Part shown: one piece after another, positions 52,378-61,349 of the stretch
How the letters are laid out: each line of letters starts with the position of its first letter
Position numbering within the stretch: the stretch's first letter is position 1
NCBI RefSeq assembly: GCF_000332155.1
Contig: NZ_KB235903.1
Location: forward strand, 298,938 to 362,937
Direction of reading: 5' to 3'
DNA from: Kamptonema formosum PCC 6407
GTDB lineage: Bacteria; Cyanobacteriota; Cyanobacteriia; Cyanobacteriales; Microcoleaceae
Length of the DNA: 64,000 bases
Notes under the pieces: generated by a model
Told to the model about the DNA's origin: nothing
Seen by the model: the letters and a program-made list of their open reading frames with translations, nothing else
Database searches by the model: none
Made by a program: the position numbers and the translations under genes

Positions 52378-54435
52378 ATGAACGAAAAAGTCATTTCTAC
52401 CGCTCGGAACGTTGCCATAGTTGGCCCCTATCTCAGCGGCAAAACCACGCTACTAGAAAGTTTGCTGTCGGTGATGGGGGCAATTTCCCGTAAAGGTAGT
52501 GTTAAGGATGGTAATACAGTTGGGGACAGTTCTGCTGAGGCGCGCGATCGCAAAATGAGCGTAGAAGTCAACGCCGCCAGCGCAGAATACGAAGGCGTGC
52601 GCTTCACATTTCTTGACTGTCCGGGATCGATAGAATTTGCTCAAGAAACGCTGAATGCGCTGATGGGAGTGGATGCGGCTGTAATTGTTTGTGAAGGAGT
52701 CAGCCAACGTATTCTCACCCTAGCTCCGCTGTTTAAATTTCTGGATGACTGGGAAATTCCGCATTTAGTTTTCATCAATAAAATGGATCGGACTTGTACA
52801 GATGAGACTAGCTGCGGCTCTAATTTTACAGAGGTACTCAATGCCTTAAAATCGGTTTCTAGCCGCCCCGTGATTCCGCATCAATATCCGATCGCAAAAG
52901 GTGAAGCGATCGTTGGCTTTATAGATTTAGTCACAGAACAAGCTTATCATTACCATCCCGGCGCACCCGCTGACCCCGTGCCAATGCCGGTAGAACTTAA
53001 GGAGCAAGAGTACGCTGCACGGCAGGAAATGCTGGAGGAATTGGCGAATTTTGACGACCATTTACTGGAAGAATTGCTAGAAGAAATTAACCCCGATGCT
53101 GAAGAAATTACCCAAGATTTAAAGATGGAATTGGGGGCGGATTTGATTGTGCCGGTGTTTATTGGCGTTGCAGAGCAAGATTTTGGGGTGCGGCCGTTGC
53201 TACAAGCCTTGCTGCGGGAAGCTCCGGTACCGGAAATGACGGCCCAGCGGCGGGGATTGACGCAAGGTGCGAACGCGCCTTTGGCTCAAGTGCTGAAAAT
53301 ATATTATACACCCCAGGGCGGTAAGTTATCGCTAGTGCGAATTTGGCAAGGGACGCTAAATGATGGGACGGTTTTGAACGGGGTGCGGGTTGGTGGTTTG
53401 TATCGGTTGATGGGGTTGCAAACGCAGCCTTTGACGGCGGCGGGTGCGGGTGAGATTGTGGCTTTGGGACGGTTGGAAGGGGTGAAAGCTGGGGAGGCGA
53501 TCGCGTTGGGCAGTCAGCGGGTAGAATTGCCGAAGGCTGAGCGGTTGTCGCCAGTGTATGCGTTGGCGATCGCGCCAGAAAAGCGCAACGATGAAGTCAA
53601 GATGAGCGCTGCTTTGGCGAAGTTGATGGAGGAAGATTGCTCTCTGGTGTGGGAGCAGCACGGGGATACTCACGAAATTATACTTTGGGGACAAGGTGAG
53701 ATTCATCTCAAAGTTGCCCTGGATCGGCTGCGGCGGAAGTATAATTTGCCGATGGTAACTCACTTACCACAAGTACCTTATAAGGAGACGATTCGCAAGT
53801 CGGCGGCCTCTGTACACGGGCGTTACAAGCACCAAAGTGGGGGTCATGGCCAGTTTGGCGATGTATATTTGGACATTAAACCGCTACCGCGTGGGGAGGG
53901 TTTTAATTTCAATGAAACGATTGTGGGTGGTGCTGTACCGAAACAATATATACCGGGGGTTGAGACTGGGGTGCGAGAGTATTTGGTACATGGCCCCTTG
54001 GGTTTCCCGGTGGTGGATGTGGAGGTGACGCTGACGAATGGATCTTACCATTCGGTGGACAGTTCGGAACAGGCGTTTAAGCAGGCGGCGCGTTTGGCGA
54101 TGCAGGAGGGGATGGCGAAGTGCGATTCCGCTTTGTTGGAACCAGTCGCATCTGTGGAGATTGTTGCTCCCAGTGAGTTTACCTCTAAGCTGTTGCAGTT
54201 GGTAAGCGGCCGTCGCGGTCAAATTTTGGGTTATGAAGCGAAGTCTGACTGGAAGGGATGGGATCGGGTTTCGGCTTATTTGCCGGTGGCGCAGATGCAG
54301 GATTTGATTGTAGAGTTGCGATCGCAGACGATGGGGGTTGGGTTTTTTAGTTGGGAGTTTGACCATTTGCAGGAAGTGCCGGAACCTTTGGTAAAGCGGG
54401 TTTTGGCGACTGCTGCTGGGAATGGTAAGAGTTAG
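52378..54435 (+). CDS. Elongation factor G-like GTPase
   Basis: The 685-residue protein has the EF-G domain order. The GTPase shows the P-loop GPYLSGKTTL (16-25), DCPGS for G3 (80-84) and NKMD for G4 (134-137). Domains II to V follow, with GGHGQFGDVYLDI and a C-terminal LLQLVSGRRGQILGYEAKSDW part. Compared with canonical EF-G it is more divergent in the switch regions and matches the second EF-G-type protein present in many cyanobacteria. Whether it acts in translocation, in ribosome recycling or elsewhere is not certain. TTGGAGGG precedes the ATG. It is a single gene. Confidence 0.88.
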   Translation: MNEKVISTARNVAIVGPYLSGKTTLLESLLSVMGAISRKGSVKDGNTVGDSSAEARDRKMSVEVNAASAEYEGVRFTFLDCPGSIEFAQETLNALMGVDAAVIVCEGVSQRILTLAPLFKFLDDWEIPHLVFINKMDRTCTDETSCGSNFTEVLNALKSVSSRPVIPHQYPIAKGEAIVGFIDLVTEQAYHYHPGAPADPVPMPVELKEQEYAARQEMLEELANFDDHLLEELLEEINPDAEEITQDLKMELGADLIVPVFIGVAEQDFGVRPLLQALLREAPVPEMTAQRRGLTQGANAPLAQVLKIYYTPQGGKLSLVRIWQGTLNDGTVLNGVRVGGLYRLMGLQTQPLTAAGAGEIVALGRLEGVKAGEAIALGSQRVELPKAERLSPVYALAIAPEKRNDEVKMSAALAKLMEEDCSLVWEQHGDTHEIILWGQGEIHLKVALDRLRRKYNLPMVTHLPQVPYKETIRKSAASVHGRYKHQSGGHGQFGDVYLDIKPLPRGEGFNFNETIVGGAVPKQYIPGVETGVREYLVHGPLGFPVVDVEVTLTNGSYHSVDSSEQAFKQAARLAMQEGMAKCDSALLEPVASVEIVAPSEFTSKLLQLVSGRRGQILGYEAKSDWKGWDRVSAYLPVAQMQDLIVELRSQTMGVGFFSWEFDHLQEVPEPLVKRVLATAAGNGKS

Positions 54436-54522
54436 GAAGAAGTTAGCCGGGGGTTTTTACCCCTGGCGATTGTAAGTACCTGGACAAAAATTGTCCCTTG
54501 GGGTGGTTGTCTATATTTTAGA

Positions 54523-54945
54523 TTATAATTCAGTTTTTTGATTTAATTCAGTTAAGGTTTTCATAATATTTTGAGCAAGGTTTAAAGCCTTTTTTACCTC
54601 GGTTTGTAAGTTGAATATAGTATCTTCGTAATCAGCTTTATTCCTCATTTTTCTTAATCTAGTTAAATCTCTGCCTATCTCTGTTATTTTCTGAGATTTT
54701 AATTGATTGAAAATAAATTCTTCCGCTACATATTGATGATCGTTGATATCATAAGTTTTATTGCTAGATAATCTTGGGTCTTGTTCAACGTCCCGTAAGT
54801 AATTTCGTGCTAGGCAAAACACCGCGTAGTAAGCTCTACTCACGGCTGAACGCAATTTTGCTTCTTGGTTGGCTGCACTGTTGGTGCTAGAAATTGCTGC
54901 CAACTCTTGTGCTAAATTAAAATATTCAGACCAATTAAATCTCAT
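54523..54945 (-). CDS. HEPN domain protein
   Basis: The 140-residue helical protein belongs to the HEPN superfamily. It shows LRSAVSRAYYAVFCLARNYL in the first helix pair and LRKMRNKADYEDTIFN near residues 97-112, the place of the RX4-6H motif; here a KADY sequence replaces the catalytic histidine, as in many HEPN members with non-nuclease or altered roles. It overlaps the upstream gene by 11 bases, so the two are probably expressed as a pair. It is the last gene of the minus-strand cassette that includes the CHAT protease. Confidence 0.78.
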   Translation of the reverse strand: MRFNWSEYFNLAQELAAISSTNSAANQEAKLRSAVSRAYYAVFCLARNYLRDVEQDPRLSSNKTYDINDHQYVAEEFIFNQLKSQKITEIGRDLTRLRKMRNKADYEDTIFNLQTEVKKALNLAQNIMKTLTELNQKTEL

Positions 54946-55327
54946 CTGACTCCCATCCTATATCGATGTTTAACAAATTCTTAGAAAGCACCATACCAGC
55001 CTCTAGCCACCAAGCACGATCGAGTTTTTTTAACTTATCAAAGGCTTCATCAGCTTCAAATTTTGTGTAAATAATAATCCAGAGCGATCGCCAGCCGGCA
55101 ATTTCTGGATCTGTTGTTAGTTCTAAGGCTAATCTTTCGCTAGGAAATAGCTCTCTAATTTTAGAATGAGCTTCTAAAATTAAGCTTACCATTACTTCTT
55201 GATCGATGATTATTTTAAAGGTTTCTAGGGGTTCTTCTACTGTGTAGAGAGTTCTGATTTTATTGAACTCAGCGATTAAATCATCAAAGGGTGTGGTTTT
55301 AATGGCTGGCTCTTGGATGGCAGTCAT
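54935..55327 (-). CDS. Conserved protein, partner of the HEPN gene
   Basis: I do not recognise a named family. The 130-residue protein starts MTAIQEPAIKTTPFDDLIAE and contains a VEEPLETFKIIIDQEVMVSL region and DPEIAGWRSLWIIIYTKFEA, a mixed alpha/beta pattern without a clear active site. Its stop overlaps the HEPN start by 11 bases. A two-gene HEPN module with a partner of similar length suggests a toxin-antitoxin-like pair, which remains an inference. It follows the membrane protein gene by about 50 bases. Confidence 0.7.
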   Translation of the reverse strand: MTAIQEPAIKTTPFDDLIAEFNKIRTLYTVEEPLETFKIIIDQEVMVSLILEAHSKIRELFPSERLALELTTDPEIAGWRSLWIIIYTKFEADEAFDKLKKLDRAWWLEAGMVLSKNLLNIDIGWESDEI

Positions 55328-55378
55328 AATGGTTGATTTTGATGAGTGTTTTAATGTTAAAATTATAGCTGATAGTGG

Positions 55379-56689
55379 CTATTTAGTACGCGATCGCATC
55401 CACGACCACAACTTACCGCCAGCATATCCGCAAGCTATCCCTATAACAGCGCTAAGTAGTAACGCTAATCCAAAATTGAATACAGCATTAGCGGGTATTA
55501 AAATTTCTTTACCATTCTCTATTTTTTTAGCGGGAAAGGGTGTAATTACTTCGACTAAGGGATCGGCAAGAGAAGCAACGACTGAGGCGGCACCGAGCCC
55601 AACCCCAATTCTAGCAATTTCTAATTCTAAATCGCGATCGCTTTCAATTTGTTGACTTTCCACCATCGCCCGCAGGGTATCTATCCATGTTTCCCATACT
55701 TTCACGCTAGACGTAATACTAGCGATTTCTTTGTCAATTTGTGCCTGATATTTATTTTGGGCAATTTCACTGAAAAAACTTAGACAATCTAGTTGAGTAG
55801 GTAGTCCCTCTCCTTCTTTTCTGGCTTTTGTCTCAATCTCGTTTAATCGTTCTTTATAATTGTGTAAATTAGTTTGAATTGTCTGATGTTGAGATTCAAA
55901 ATATGCGAGATTAGCAGTAAACTTAGATAAAATTAATAGATTTTTACTTAAATCTTTTTTTAAGTTTTCTAAGTTGCGATCTGTGGTATGATGAAGTGAT
56001 AAAGATTGGCTAACAGGCAAGTTACTGGCGGTGGGGAAAAAGTTAGCTGATAAGTCTAGTTTAGCTTTCGTTTGTAAGTTATTGCTATAAGCCCAGAGGA
56101 TTTTATTGCGATAATAAAATAAATTTACCCAATCTTCATAGAAGTAGGAAATTTTCTCCAGTGTGATTTTATCACGAAAAATGATGATCGCAATGCGGCT
56201 GTTTTCCTCTGCTGCTAAGTTTTGCCAATTTTGGGCAGAATCCCAAATTTCAAATGTTATTCCTCCCATGAATTTACCAGCTTGGGGTTCTGACCATTTT
56301 TTTGAGGGCAAAAATGATTCATAGGCATTCTTAGCTACAATTTTAGCATCTTTGGGATCTATATTTTCTGGCAAATATCCCAACAGCATCCAAGTTTTAT
56401 GCAGATTAGCTGTAGGCTTAAATTTGGAGTTTATTTTCTCCTTAAAGTCTTGAAAACAGCTAAGTGATTGAGAATTTTGAGACTCGGAATCAGCAGCGGC
56501 GCAACCAAATAAGTTAGCTTCTACATCTGTTAAGGAAAAGCTTTTAGAAAAACCCTGAATAGGTAAGTTACCAGCAATGTCTGAGAAGGGAATATAACCT
56601 TTTTCGTTGCTGGAAACTTGCTGGCTGTTGAGTCGATCTTTCCAGTTATAGGTAAATAGGAATAGGTGAGGATATTTTAATTCATTCAT
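55379..56689 (-). CDS. Membrane protein next to the CHAT protease
   Basis: The 436-residue protein is not assigned to a known family. The N-terminal part (MNELKYPHLFLFTYNW ...) appears soluble; residues about 215-330 are helical with coiled-coil character (NLEKLKKDLSKNLL and HQTIQTNLHNYKERL). The C-terminal 90 residues hold two hydrophobic segments around IARIGVGLGAASVVASL and NFGLALLLSAVIGIACGYAG, then a basic tail, so the protein is membrane-anchored at its end. Its ATG overlaps the stop of the upstream gene (TAATG). Position beside a CHAT protease makes it a possible substrate or effector; this is an inference. Confidence 0.7.
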   Translation of the reverse strand: MNELKYPHLFLFTYNWKDRLNSQQVSSNEKGYIPFSDIAGNLPIQGFSKSFSLTDVEANLFGCAAADSESQNSQSLSCFQDFKEKINSKFKPTANLHKTWMLLGYLPENIDPKDAKIVAKNAYESFLPSKKWSEPQAGKFMGGITFEIWDSAQNWQNLAAEENSRIAIIIFRDKITLEKISYFYEDWVNLFYYRNKILWAYSNNLQTKAKLDLSANFFPTASNLPVSQSLSLHHTTDRNLENLKKDLSKNLLILSKFTANLAYFESQHQTIQTNLHNYKERLNEIETKARKEGEGLPTQLDCLSFFSEIAQNKYQAQIDKEIASITSSVKVWETWIDTLRAMVESQQIESDRDLELEIARIGVGLGAASVVASLADPLVEVITPFPAKKIENGKEILIPANAVFNFGLALLLSAVIGIACGYAGGKLWSWMRSRTK

Positions 56690-57159
56690 TAGCAAAACAT
56701 CTGTACCCAAACATAATTTACATCATACTGTGTGGCGGCATTTATTTCCGTATTAATTTCGTGAGAGATGCTTTGTCTGACATTTTTGGTTGTGGCTACT
56801 GAATCATGGGATTCAAGTATTGTGACAAATACTTCTAGTGATTGCGTTGGTAAGGAATAATTCTCTATTTCCTTACTTTCCATTGTCGGCTGTTTTTGGC
56901 TTTCATCCAGGGGGAAAATACATTTATCGCGGGGTTTTGCTTGATAGAATCCCTGTAAGTTATCGTGATGCAATTGATATGGGGTTTCCAGAAAATCATG
57001 CTGGTAAATAATTTTCCTGAGTTGTTCCATTGCGTGAGAAAAACTTTGCTTAACTAGAGGACTAAGTTTCTGAATTTCAGCTTGGATATCGCCGAGGGAG
57101 TCTAACTCAGAAAGAGTCATCAAAAAAGCTTGGAGTGTGAGAATATCGCTTTGTTCCAT
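56689..57159 (-). CDS. Soluble protein of unknown function in the CHAT cassette
   Basis: The 156-residue product starts MEQSDILTLQAFLMTLSELD, a helical N-terminal half with SFSHAMEQLRKIIYQHDFLE, followed by a strand-rich second half with LEVFVTILESHDS and DVNYVWVQMFC at the end. No family is recognised. It is translated in tight coupling with the membrane protein (overlap TAATG), which suggests a direct partnership. It lies 151 bases downstream of the CHAT gene. Confidence 0.65.
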   Translation of the reverse strand: MEQSDILTLQAFLMTLSELDSLGDIQAEIQKLSPLVKQSFSHAMEQLRKIIYQHDFLETPYQLHHDNLQGFYQAKPRDKCIFPLDESQKQPTMESKEIENYSLPTQSLEVFVTILESHDSVATTKNVRQSISHEINTEINAATQYDVNYVWVQMFC

Positions 57160-57310
57160 AGTAATAAATTGGGTGATAAATTGGTAAGAAAGCCTTGGCG
57201 AATAGAATTCGCGGCTATACAGGCGAAGTCCGCCTACGCGGACTAAGGCAGGTTTTGTTTGTGTAGATGCGGTTTCTAACCGCCGATTTCATGTTAAGTT
57301 AACTTCGCGC

Positions 57311-60300
57311 CTACCCATTAATAGCAGCATTACCCGTAATCGTGAAACCTGCCCAATGATAGGGATGAGCATAGGGAGTATGACTCATTCCTAAACCCAT
57401 TGTAGCAGCTTCTTGGGGAATATTGTTAGCGGCGCTCCGCAAAATTCCCCAACAATTTGAATGGCGATCTTTTTCCATAGGTTTCATTAACTCTTGATAC
57501 CATTTTATCAAATCCGTATAGGTGACAGTGCGAAGCCAAGTTTGAGCTTTTTTCAAGGCCACTGGCGGCGCGTCATTCTTGAGGTATTCGTGAAATTGAA
57601 TCATCAGCAAAGCAGCAGAAATTTCATTGACTTTCCACAGGGTACTGACGACATAGTTAGCGCCAGTGGCTAAAAAGCCACTGGCTAAACCGACGTATTC
57701 ATCAATTAAGTCTTCTGCGCTTGTTAATCCTGTTTCACAAGCTGATAGGCAAATTACGGAATAACTACTAAAATCTATGGCAAAGATGTCTGCGAGGGTG
57801 AGTAATTCGTTGTTTGCTAATTCTAAAGCTGATTCTCGCGGCTGTTTGAGATTGTGTGCGCCATGTCCGGTAAAATGGAAGATGTCAGCGCTTTTTTTGA
57901 GGGCGTTAGTTACGCTATCTCTAGTGGCGGCTTGGCTTTTAAGATGCTGCTTTTTATCTTGGTATTTTTGGTTAATTACTCCTGATTCAATGGTAGCATA
58001 AAGCATATCGCCTCGCGGGTTTTCGACGCTTAATAGTGTGGTGGCTGCTATTTTGGCGGCGCTCAATTTTATGCCGATTTGGGCGCTAGGTAGGTAGGTG
58101 ATGGTCAAGTCTGGTTGCTTAAATAGATGGTGTAATGGTAATAGGTGCAAATCGCGATGGGGAATTAGAATTAGTTGAGTGATTCCTGTGAGATATTCCT
58201 GGGAAATGCGTTTAATGTCGAGGATTTTTTGCAGTTCCTCTAAACTGGTTTCTAGGTTATCTTGCCATTGATGATTGCCGATAGTGGCTGATTTTTCCTT
58301 AGTTTTGCGGTAACTTTCATATTGACTCTTCCAATTTTGCAGCCATTTTGCTAAAGTCTGACTTTGGCCGCTAAAGAATGAGAATGAATATAGGGATGTG
58401 GTAATAATTTGGATATCTCTCTCATGTCTGATAATAAAGGTGGTGAGGGAAACGGGGCTGAGATGCCAGTAAATTATGGCAGTTTGCGAGTCATTTTTCA
58501 GTAACTCTTGCATCTGTTTGAAGTCTAGGCTTTCGGGAGGCTGTTGCCAACCTTGCTGCATCCATTTCAGGCAAAAATTTTTCTGCCTTTCTGCTGTTTC
58601 TAGGGCTTTTACTTTGTCGCCAGATTCGACTAATTTATCGACGGCTAACTGGTAAAATACGGCAAATTTGCGCGTGAGTTGTAATTTCTTTTCGGGGGGA
58701 GTATCATCGGCTAAAATTAAGTTTTCTAGCAGGTAAGTAGCTTCGTTAATATATTTGTTAGTTTTCCTATTTCCCAAACTGCGGCAGACAAAGATTAAGT
58801 CTTGCAAGACTTCAAGATAAGTCTCTGGGATGAGAGGTGATTTCAGGTATTCGCAGGCTTGTTCGTAGCTGGTTTTGGCTTTGTGGAAATATTCAAAATA
58901 AGTGGTTGTTTGTTTGCCATATTTGTAATGTGCCTGGCCTTTTCGCTGATGCAAGCTGCCGCAAGCTAGGCGATATTCGTGGTTACTTGGATCGTATTTT
59001 TTTAAGCCTTCATCCCAATTTTGGATAGCTTCTAAGTAGCGCCCGGAATTGAAAAATGCCCCGCCTCGATTTGTCCAAGCTTGCCAGTATTGATTTTTAG
59101 TGATTTCTAAGGCTTTGTCGCAGGCGGCGATCGCCTCTATATAGCGCCCTAAATTTTTGAGGGCATCGCCCTTTCCGTTCCAGGCCTGTTCGTAGTTGGA
59201 GTCTATTTCTAAGGCTTTGTCGTAAGCCGCGATCGCCTCTATGTAGCGCCCTAAATAATACAGGGCATCGCCCTTTCCGTTCCAGGCATGCCGGTAGTTG
59301 GAGTCTATTTCTAAGGCCTTGTCAAAGGCCGTGAGCGCCTCTATGTTCCGCCCTAAATTTACCAGGGCATAGCCCTTTCCGGTCCATGCACTCTGGTAGT
59401 TGGAGTCTATTTCTAAGGTCTTGTCGAAGGCCGCGATCGCCTCTATGTTCCGCCCTGAATTTACGAGGACATAGCCCTTTCCGTCCCAGGCATCCTGGTA
59501 GTTGGAGTCTATTTCTAAGGCTTTGTCGTAAGCCGCGATCGCCTCATCGTAGCGCCATAATTGATACAGGGTATAACCCTTATCGTACCAGGCATCCTGG
59601 TAGTTGGAGTCTATTTCTAAGGCTTTGTCGTAGGCCTCGATCGCCTCATCGTAGCGCCTTAAATTATACAGGGTATTGCCTTGTTCAACCCAATAATTAA
59701 CCAAAACCTCCATTTTGCCAGATTGTAGGGCCATAGCTTTGTAGTGATTTTGTGTTGCTTCCTGATAGCGACCTAATTTATCTAACACTTTGCCACGACT
59801 CTCCCAAGCTGAGTAGAAGTCAGACTTAATTTCTATAACGCGATCGTAACAGGCAAGAGATCCTGGTAAATCTCCTATCAAAGAAAGCGTTTCTGCCCTA
59901 TTCAATAATTCTTCAATATCTTGACTAATTTCTATATTAGAAGTTTGTGGTAGTAATAAAGGTTGCTTTTCAACAGAATAGTCACCTATTCCATTAGTAA
60001 ACGTTATTGGGGTGCTGCTGATTAAATTTATAGGAATTATCGGCTGAATTATCTCGTTTTCATTTTCTTTCCCTATCACCTCCCCAGCTATCTCTCCCCC
60101 CTGATTTCCCCTTGCCAATAATTCCCGCCCAATCTTTCCAGCCATCTCACTGATTTTCCCACAATTCGCCTCACCCAATAGCAACAGCCGCCCACCTAAT
60201 TCTAAATTCAATTCCGGGGAAGCCAACAACCTCTCGCCAAATGCTTGCAGCCATTTTTCCCAATCAGCATCTTTAATCTTCGTACCAATGAAAAACCCTT

Positions 60301-60481
60301 GAATTGTGCCCCGACTCCAGCCACCCGCAACACCCTCCAGTAATTCCATGAATTTCTGTTCGCATTCACTAGAGGAAGGCGGTGGAGGTGGCGGAGGTGG
60401 CGGTGGGGGTGGAGACTTGATGAAAACTTGCTTAATTCGCCGCCATAGCTTGAGGAATTGTTGCCAGATACGTTGGAACAT
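57311..60481 (-). CDS. TPR-CHAT caspase-like protease
   Basis: The 1056-residue protein starts with a basic amphipathic helix, a run of 12 prolines at about 24-35, and an N-terminal helical domain (about 40-130). TPR repeats fill roughly 185-520, with several nearly identical units such as GRYIEAIAAYDKALEIDSNY. The CHAT domain occupies the last 350 residues: catalytic His873 in HFTGHGAHN and Cys915 in CLSACETGL, the dyad of caspase-like peptidases of clan CD. CHAT proteases are involved in several bacterial cell-death and defence systems. The gene is preceded by three small paralogous genes and followed by two unknown genes on the same strand. Confidence 0.87.
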   Translation of the reverse strand: MFQRIWQQFLKLWRRIKQVFIKSPPPPPPPPPPPPSSSECEQKFMELLEGVAGGWSRGTIQGFFIGTKIKDADWEKWLQAFGERLLASPELNLELGGRLLLLGEANCGKISEMAGKIGRELLARGNQGGEIAGEVIGKENENEIIQPIIPINLISSTPITFTNGIGDYSVEKQPLLLPQTSNIEISQDIEELLNRAETLSLIGDLPGSLACYDRVIEIKSDFYSAWESRGKVLDKLGRYQEATQNHYKAMALQSGKMEVLVNYWVEQGNTLYNLRRYDEAIEAYDKALEIDSNYQDAWYDKGYTLYQLWRYDEAIAAYDKALEIDSNYQDAWDGKGYVLVNSGRNIEAIAAFDKTLEIDSNYQSAWTGKGYALVNLGRNIEALTAFDKALEIDSNYRHAWNGKGDALYYLGRYIEAIAAYDKALEIDSNYEQAWNGKGDALKNLGRYIEAIAACDKALEITKNQYWQAWTNRGGAFFNSGRYLEAIQNWDEGLKKYDPSNHEYRLACGSLHQRKGQAHYKYGKQTTTYFEYFHKAKTSYEQACEYLKSPLIPETYLEVLQDLIFVCRSLGNRKTNKYINEATYLLENLILADDTPPEKKLQLTRKFAVFYQLAVDKLVESGDKVKALETAERQKNFCLKWMQQGWQQPPESLDFKQMQELLKNDSQTAIIYWHLSPVSLTTFIIRHERDIQIITTSLYSFSFFSGQSQTLAKWLQNWKSQYESYRKTKEKSATIGNHQWQDNLETSLEELQKILDIKRISQEYLTGITQLILIPHRDLHLLPLHHLFKQPDLTITYLPSAQIGIKLSAAKIAATTLLSVENPRGDMLYATIESGVINQKYQDKKQHLKSQAATRDSVTNALKKSADIFHFTGHGAHNLKQPRESALELANNELLTLADIFAIDFSSYSVICLSACETGLTSAEDLIDEYVGLASGFLATGANYVVSTLWKVNEISAALLMIQFHEYLKNDAPPVALKKAQTWLRTVTYTDLIKWYQELMKPMEKDRHSNCWGILRSAANNIPQEAATMGLGMSHTPYAHPYHWAGFTITGNAAING

Positions 60482-60525
60482 GGGGATGCAAGGGATGATT
60501 TGATGATAATTAACTTATCCCACCT

Positions 60526-60726
60526 TTATTCTGTCACTTTTTCTTCCACCCGCCGATACTTACCATCCAAACGTTCCTGACGTTGGCGACTATTTTGTTT
60601 TTCTAGCTGCGCGATGACTTCATCAAATAGCAGATTAACGGCATCAAAACCGCGACAAACTTCGCGTAAACTTTCCACATTTCTTGCTCTAGTCTCTGCA
60701 TCGGGAATTTTAGGTTGCTTATTCAT
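60526..60726 (-). CDS. Small helical protein A (KIPD family)
   Basis: The 66-residue protein starts MNKQPKIPDAETRARNVESL and is one of three paralogues here. Conserved features are KIPD, TRxxNV, a central LxDEVIAxLE and the end RQRQERLDGKYRRVEEKV. The composition is helical and charged. It begins inside the stop of the 113-residue gene (ATGA) and ends 44 bases before the CHAT gene. I do not recognise a family; a helical binding or adaptor role next to the TPR-CHAT protein is possible. Confidence 0.7.
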   Translation of the reverse strand: MNKQPKIPDAETRARNVESLREVCRGFDAVNLLFDEVIAQLEKQNSRQRQERLDGKYRRVEEKVTE

Positions 60727-61064
60727 AAATTCCAATTCCTTTTAATTTCTTGGACGCTTGGTTCAGAAGCATCAGCATTAGCTTCTGCCTGTGCTAAGGC
60801 TCGCTCCATAAGTTCTACGATAGCAGCATCTGCGATTGGTTGGGCATCGGCTACCAACAGCAAAATTCTGGAAAGACGAGTGTAGGAATCTCTAGCGCGT
60901 TCCGTAACATTTTGCAGTTCATCTAATTCTGGGATTGTCTCTTCAGTTTCGCCAAACAACTCTAATATAGCATATTCTGTAGCTCTGGCCTCATTGAGGA
61001 TTAACACCAGTCGCCGTTGTAGCCCAAAAAGAGTTGTAAGAGTTTCTTCTGATAGGAATGCCAT
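60723..61064 (-). CDS. Helical protein of unknown function, partner of small protein A
   Basis: The 113-residue protein starts MAFLSEETLTTLFGLQRRLV and is predicted to be all helical, with LILNEARATEYAILELFGET and a C-terminal ASEPSVQEIKRNWNL. Its stop overlaps the start of small protein A by four bases. The last 17 codons of a second copy survive between small proteins B and C, which shows that this gene and a small gene form a unit that was duplicated. The family is unknown to me. ATG 61064 is preferred to a TTG eight codons upstream. Confidence 0.68.
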   Translation of the reverse strand: MAFLSEETLTTLFGLQRRLVLILNEARATEYAILELFGETEETIPELDELQNVTERARDSYTRLSRILLLVADAQPIADAAIVELMERALAQAEANADASEPSVQEIKRNWNL

Positions 61065-61100
61065 TCTCTTTAAATTAATAGCCTGCAAGTTGACATTTTA

Positions 61101-61283
61101 CTACACCCGCCGATATTTACCATCCAAACGTTCCTGACGTTGGCGACGATTATCCGCTTCCAACATAGCGATTACTTCATCCAATTTCAGAGTCGCAGCA
61201 TCAAGCATTTTGCAAGCTTCACGCATCCTAGAAACATTTTGCTGCCTCGTTTCTAAGTCTGGTATTTTTGGTTGTTTAATCAT
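61101..61283 (-). CDS. Small helical protein B (KIPD family)
   Basis: The 60-residue protein starts MIKQPKIPDLETRQQNVSRM and ends RQRQERLDGKYRRV, nearly identical at the end to small protein A. Residues in between, KMLDAATLKLDEVIAMLEAD, follow the same helical pattern. Its start overlaps the stop of the remnant of a second 113-residue gene by four bases. It lies 36 bases upstream of the intact 113-residue gene. Confidence 0.68.
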   Translation of the reverse strand: MIKQPKIPDLETRQQNVSRMREACKMLDAATLKLDEVIAMLEADNRRQRQERLDGKYRRV

Positions 61284-61333
61284 AGTATATCCCAAGTCCT
61301 TTTGATTTCTTGTGTACTTGATTCTGAGGCATC
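61280..61333 (-). pseudogene. Remnant of a second 113-residue gene (3' end only)
   Basis: Eighteen codons read DASESSTQEIKRTWDIL and stop. They match the end of the 113-residue protein (DASEPSVQEIKRNWNL), including the ATGA overlap with the following small gene. Nothing further upstream matches, so the body of the gene has been deleted. Confidence 0.7.
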
Positions 61334-61349
61334 ATAATTGCGATCGCAC

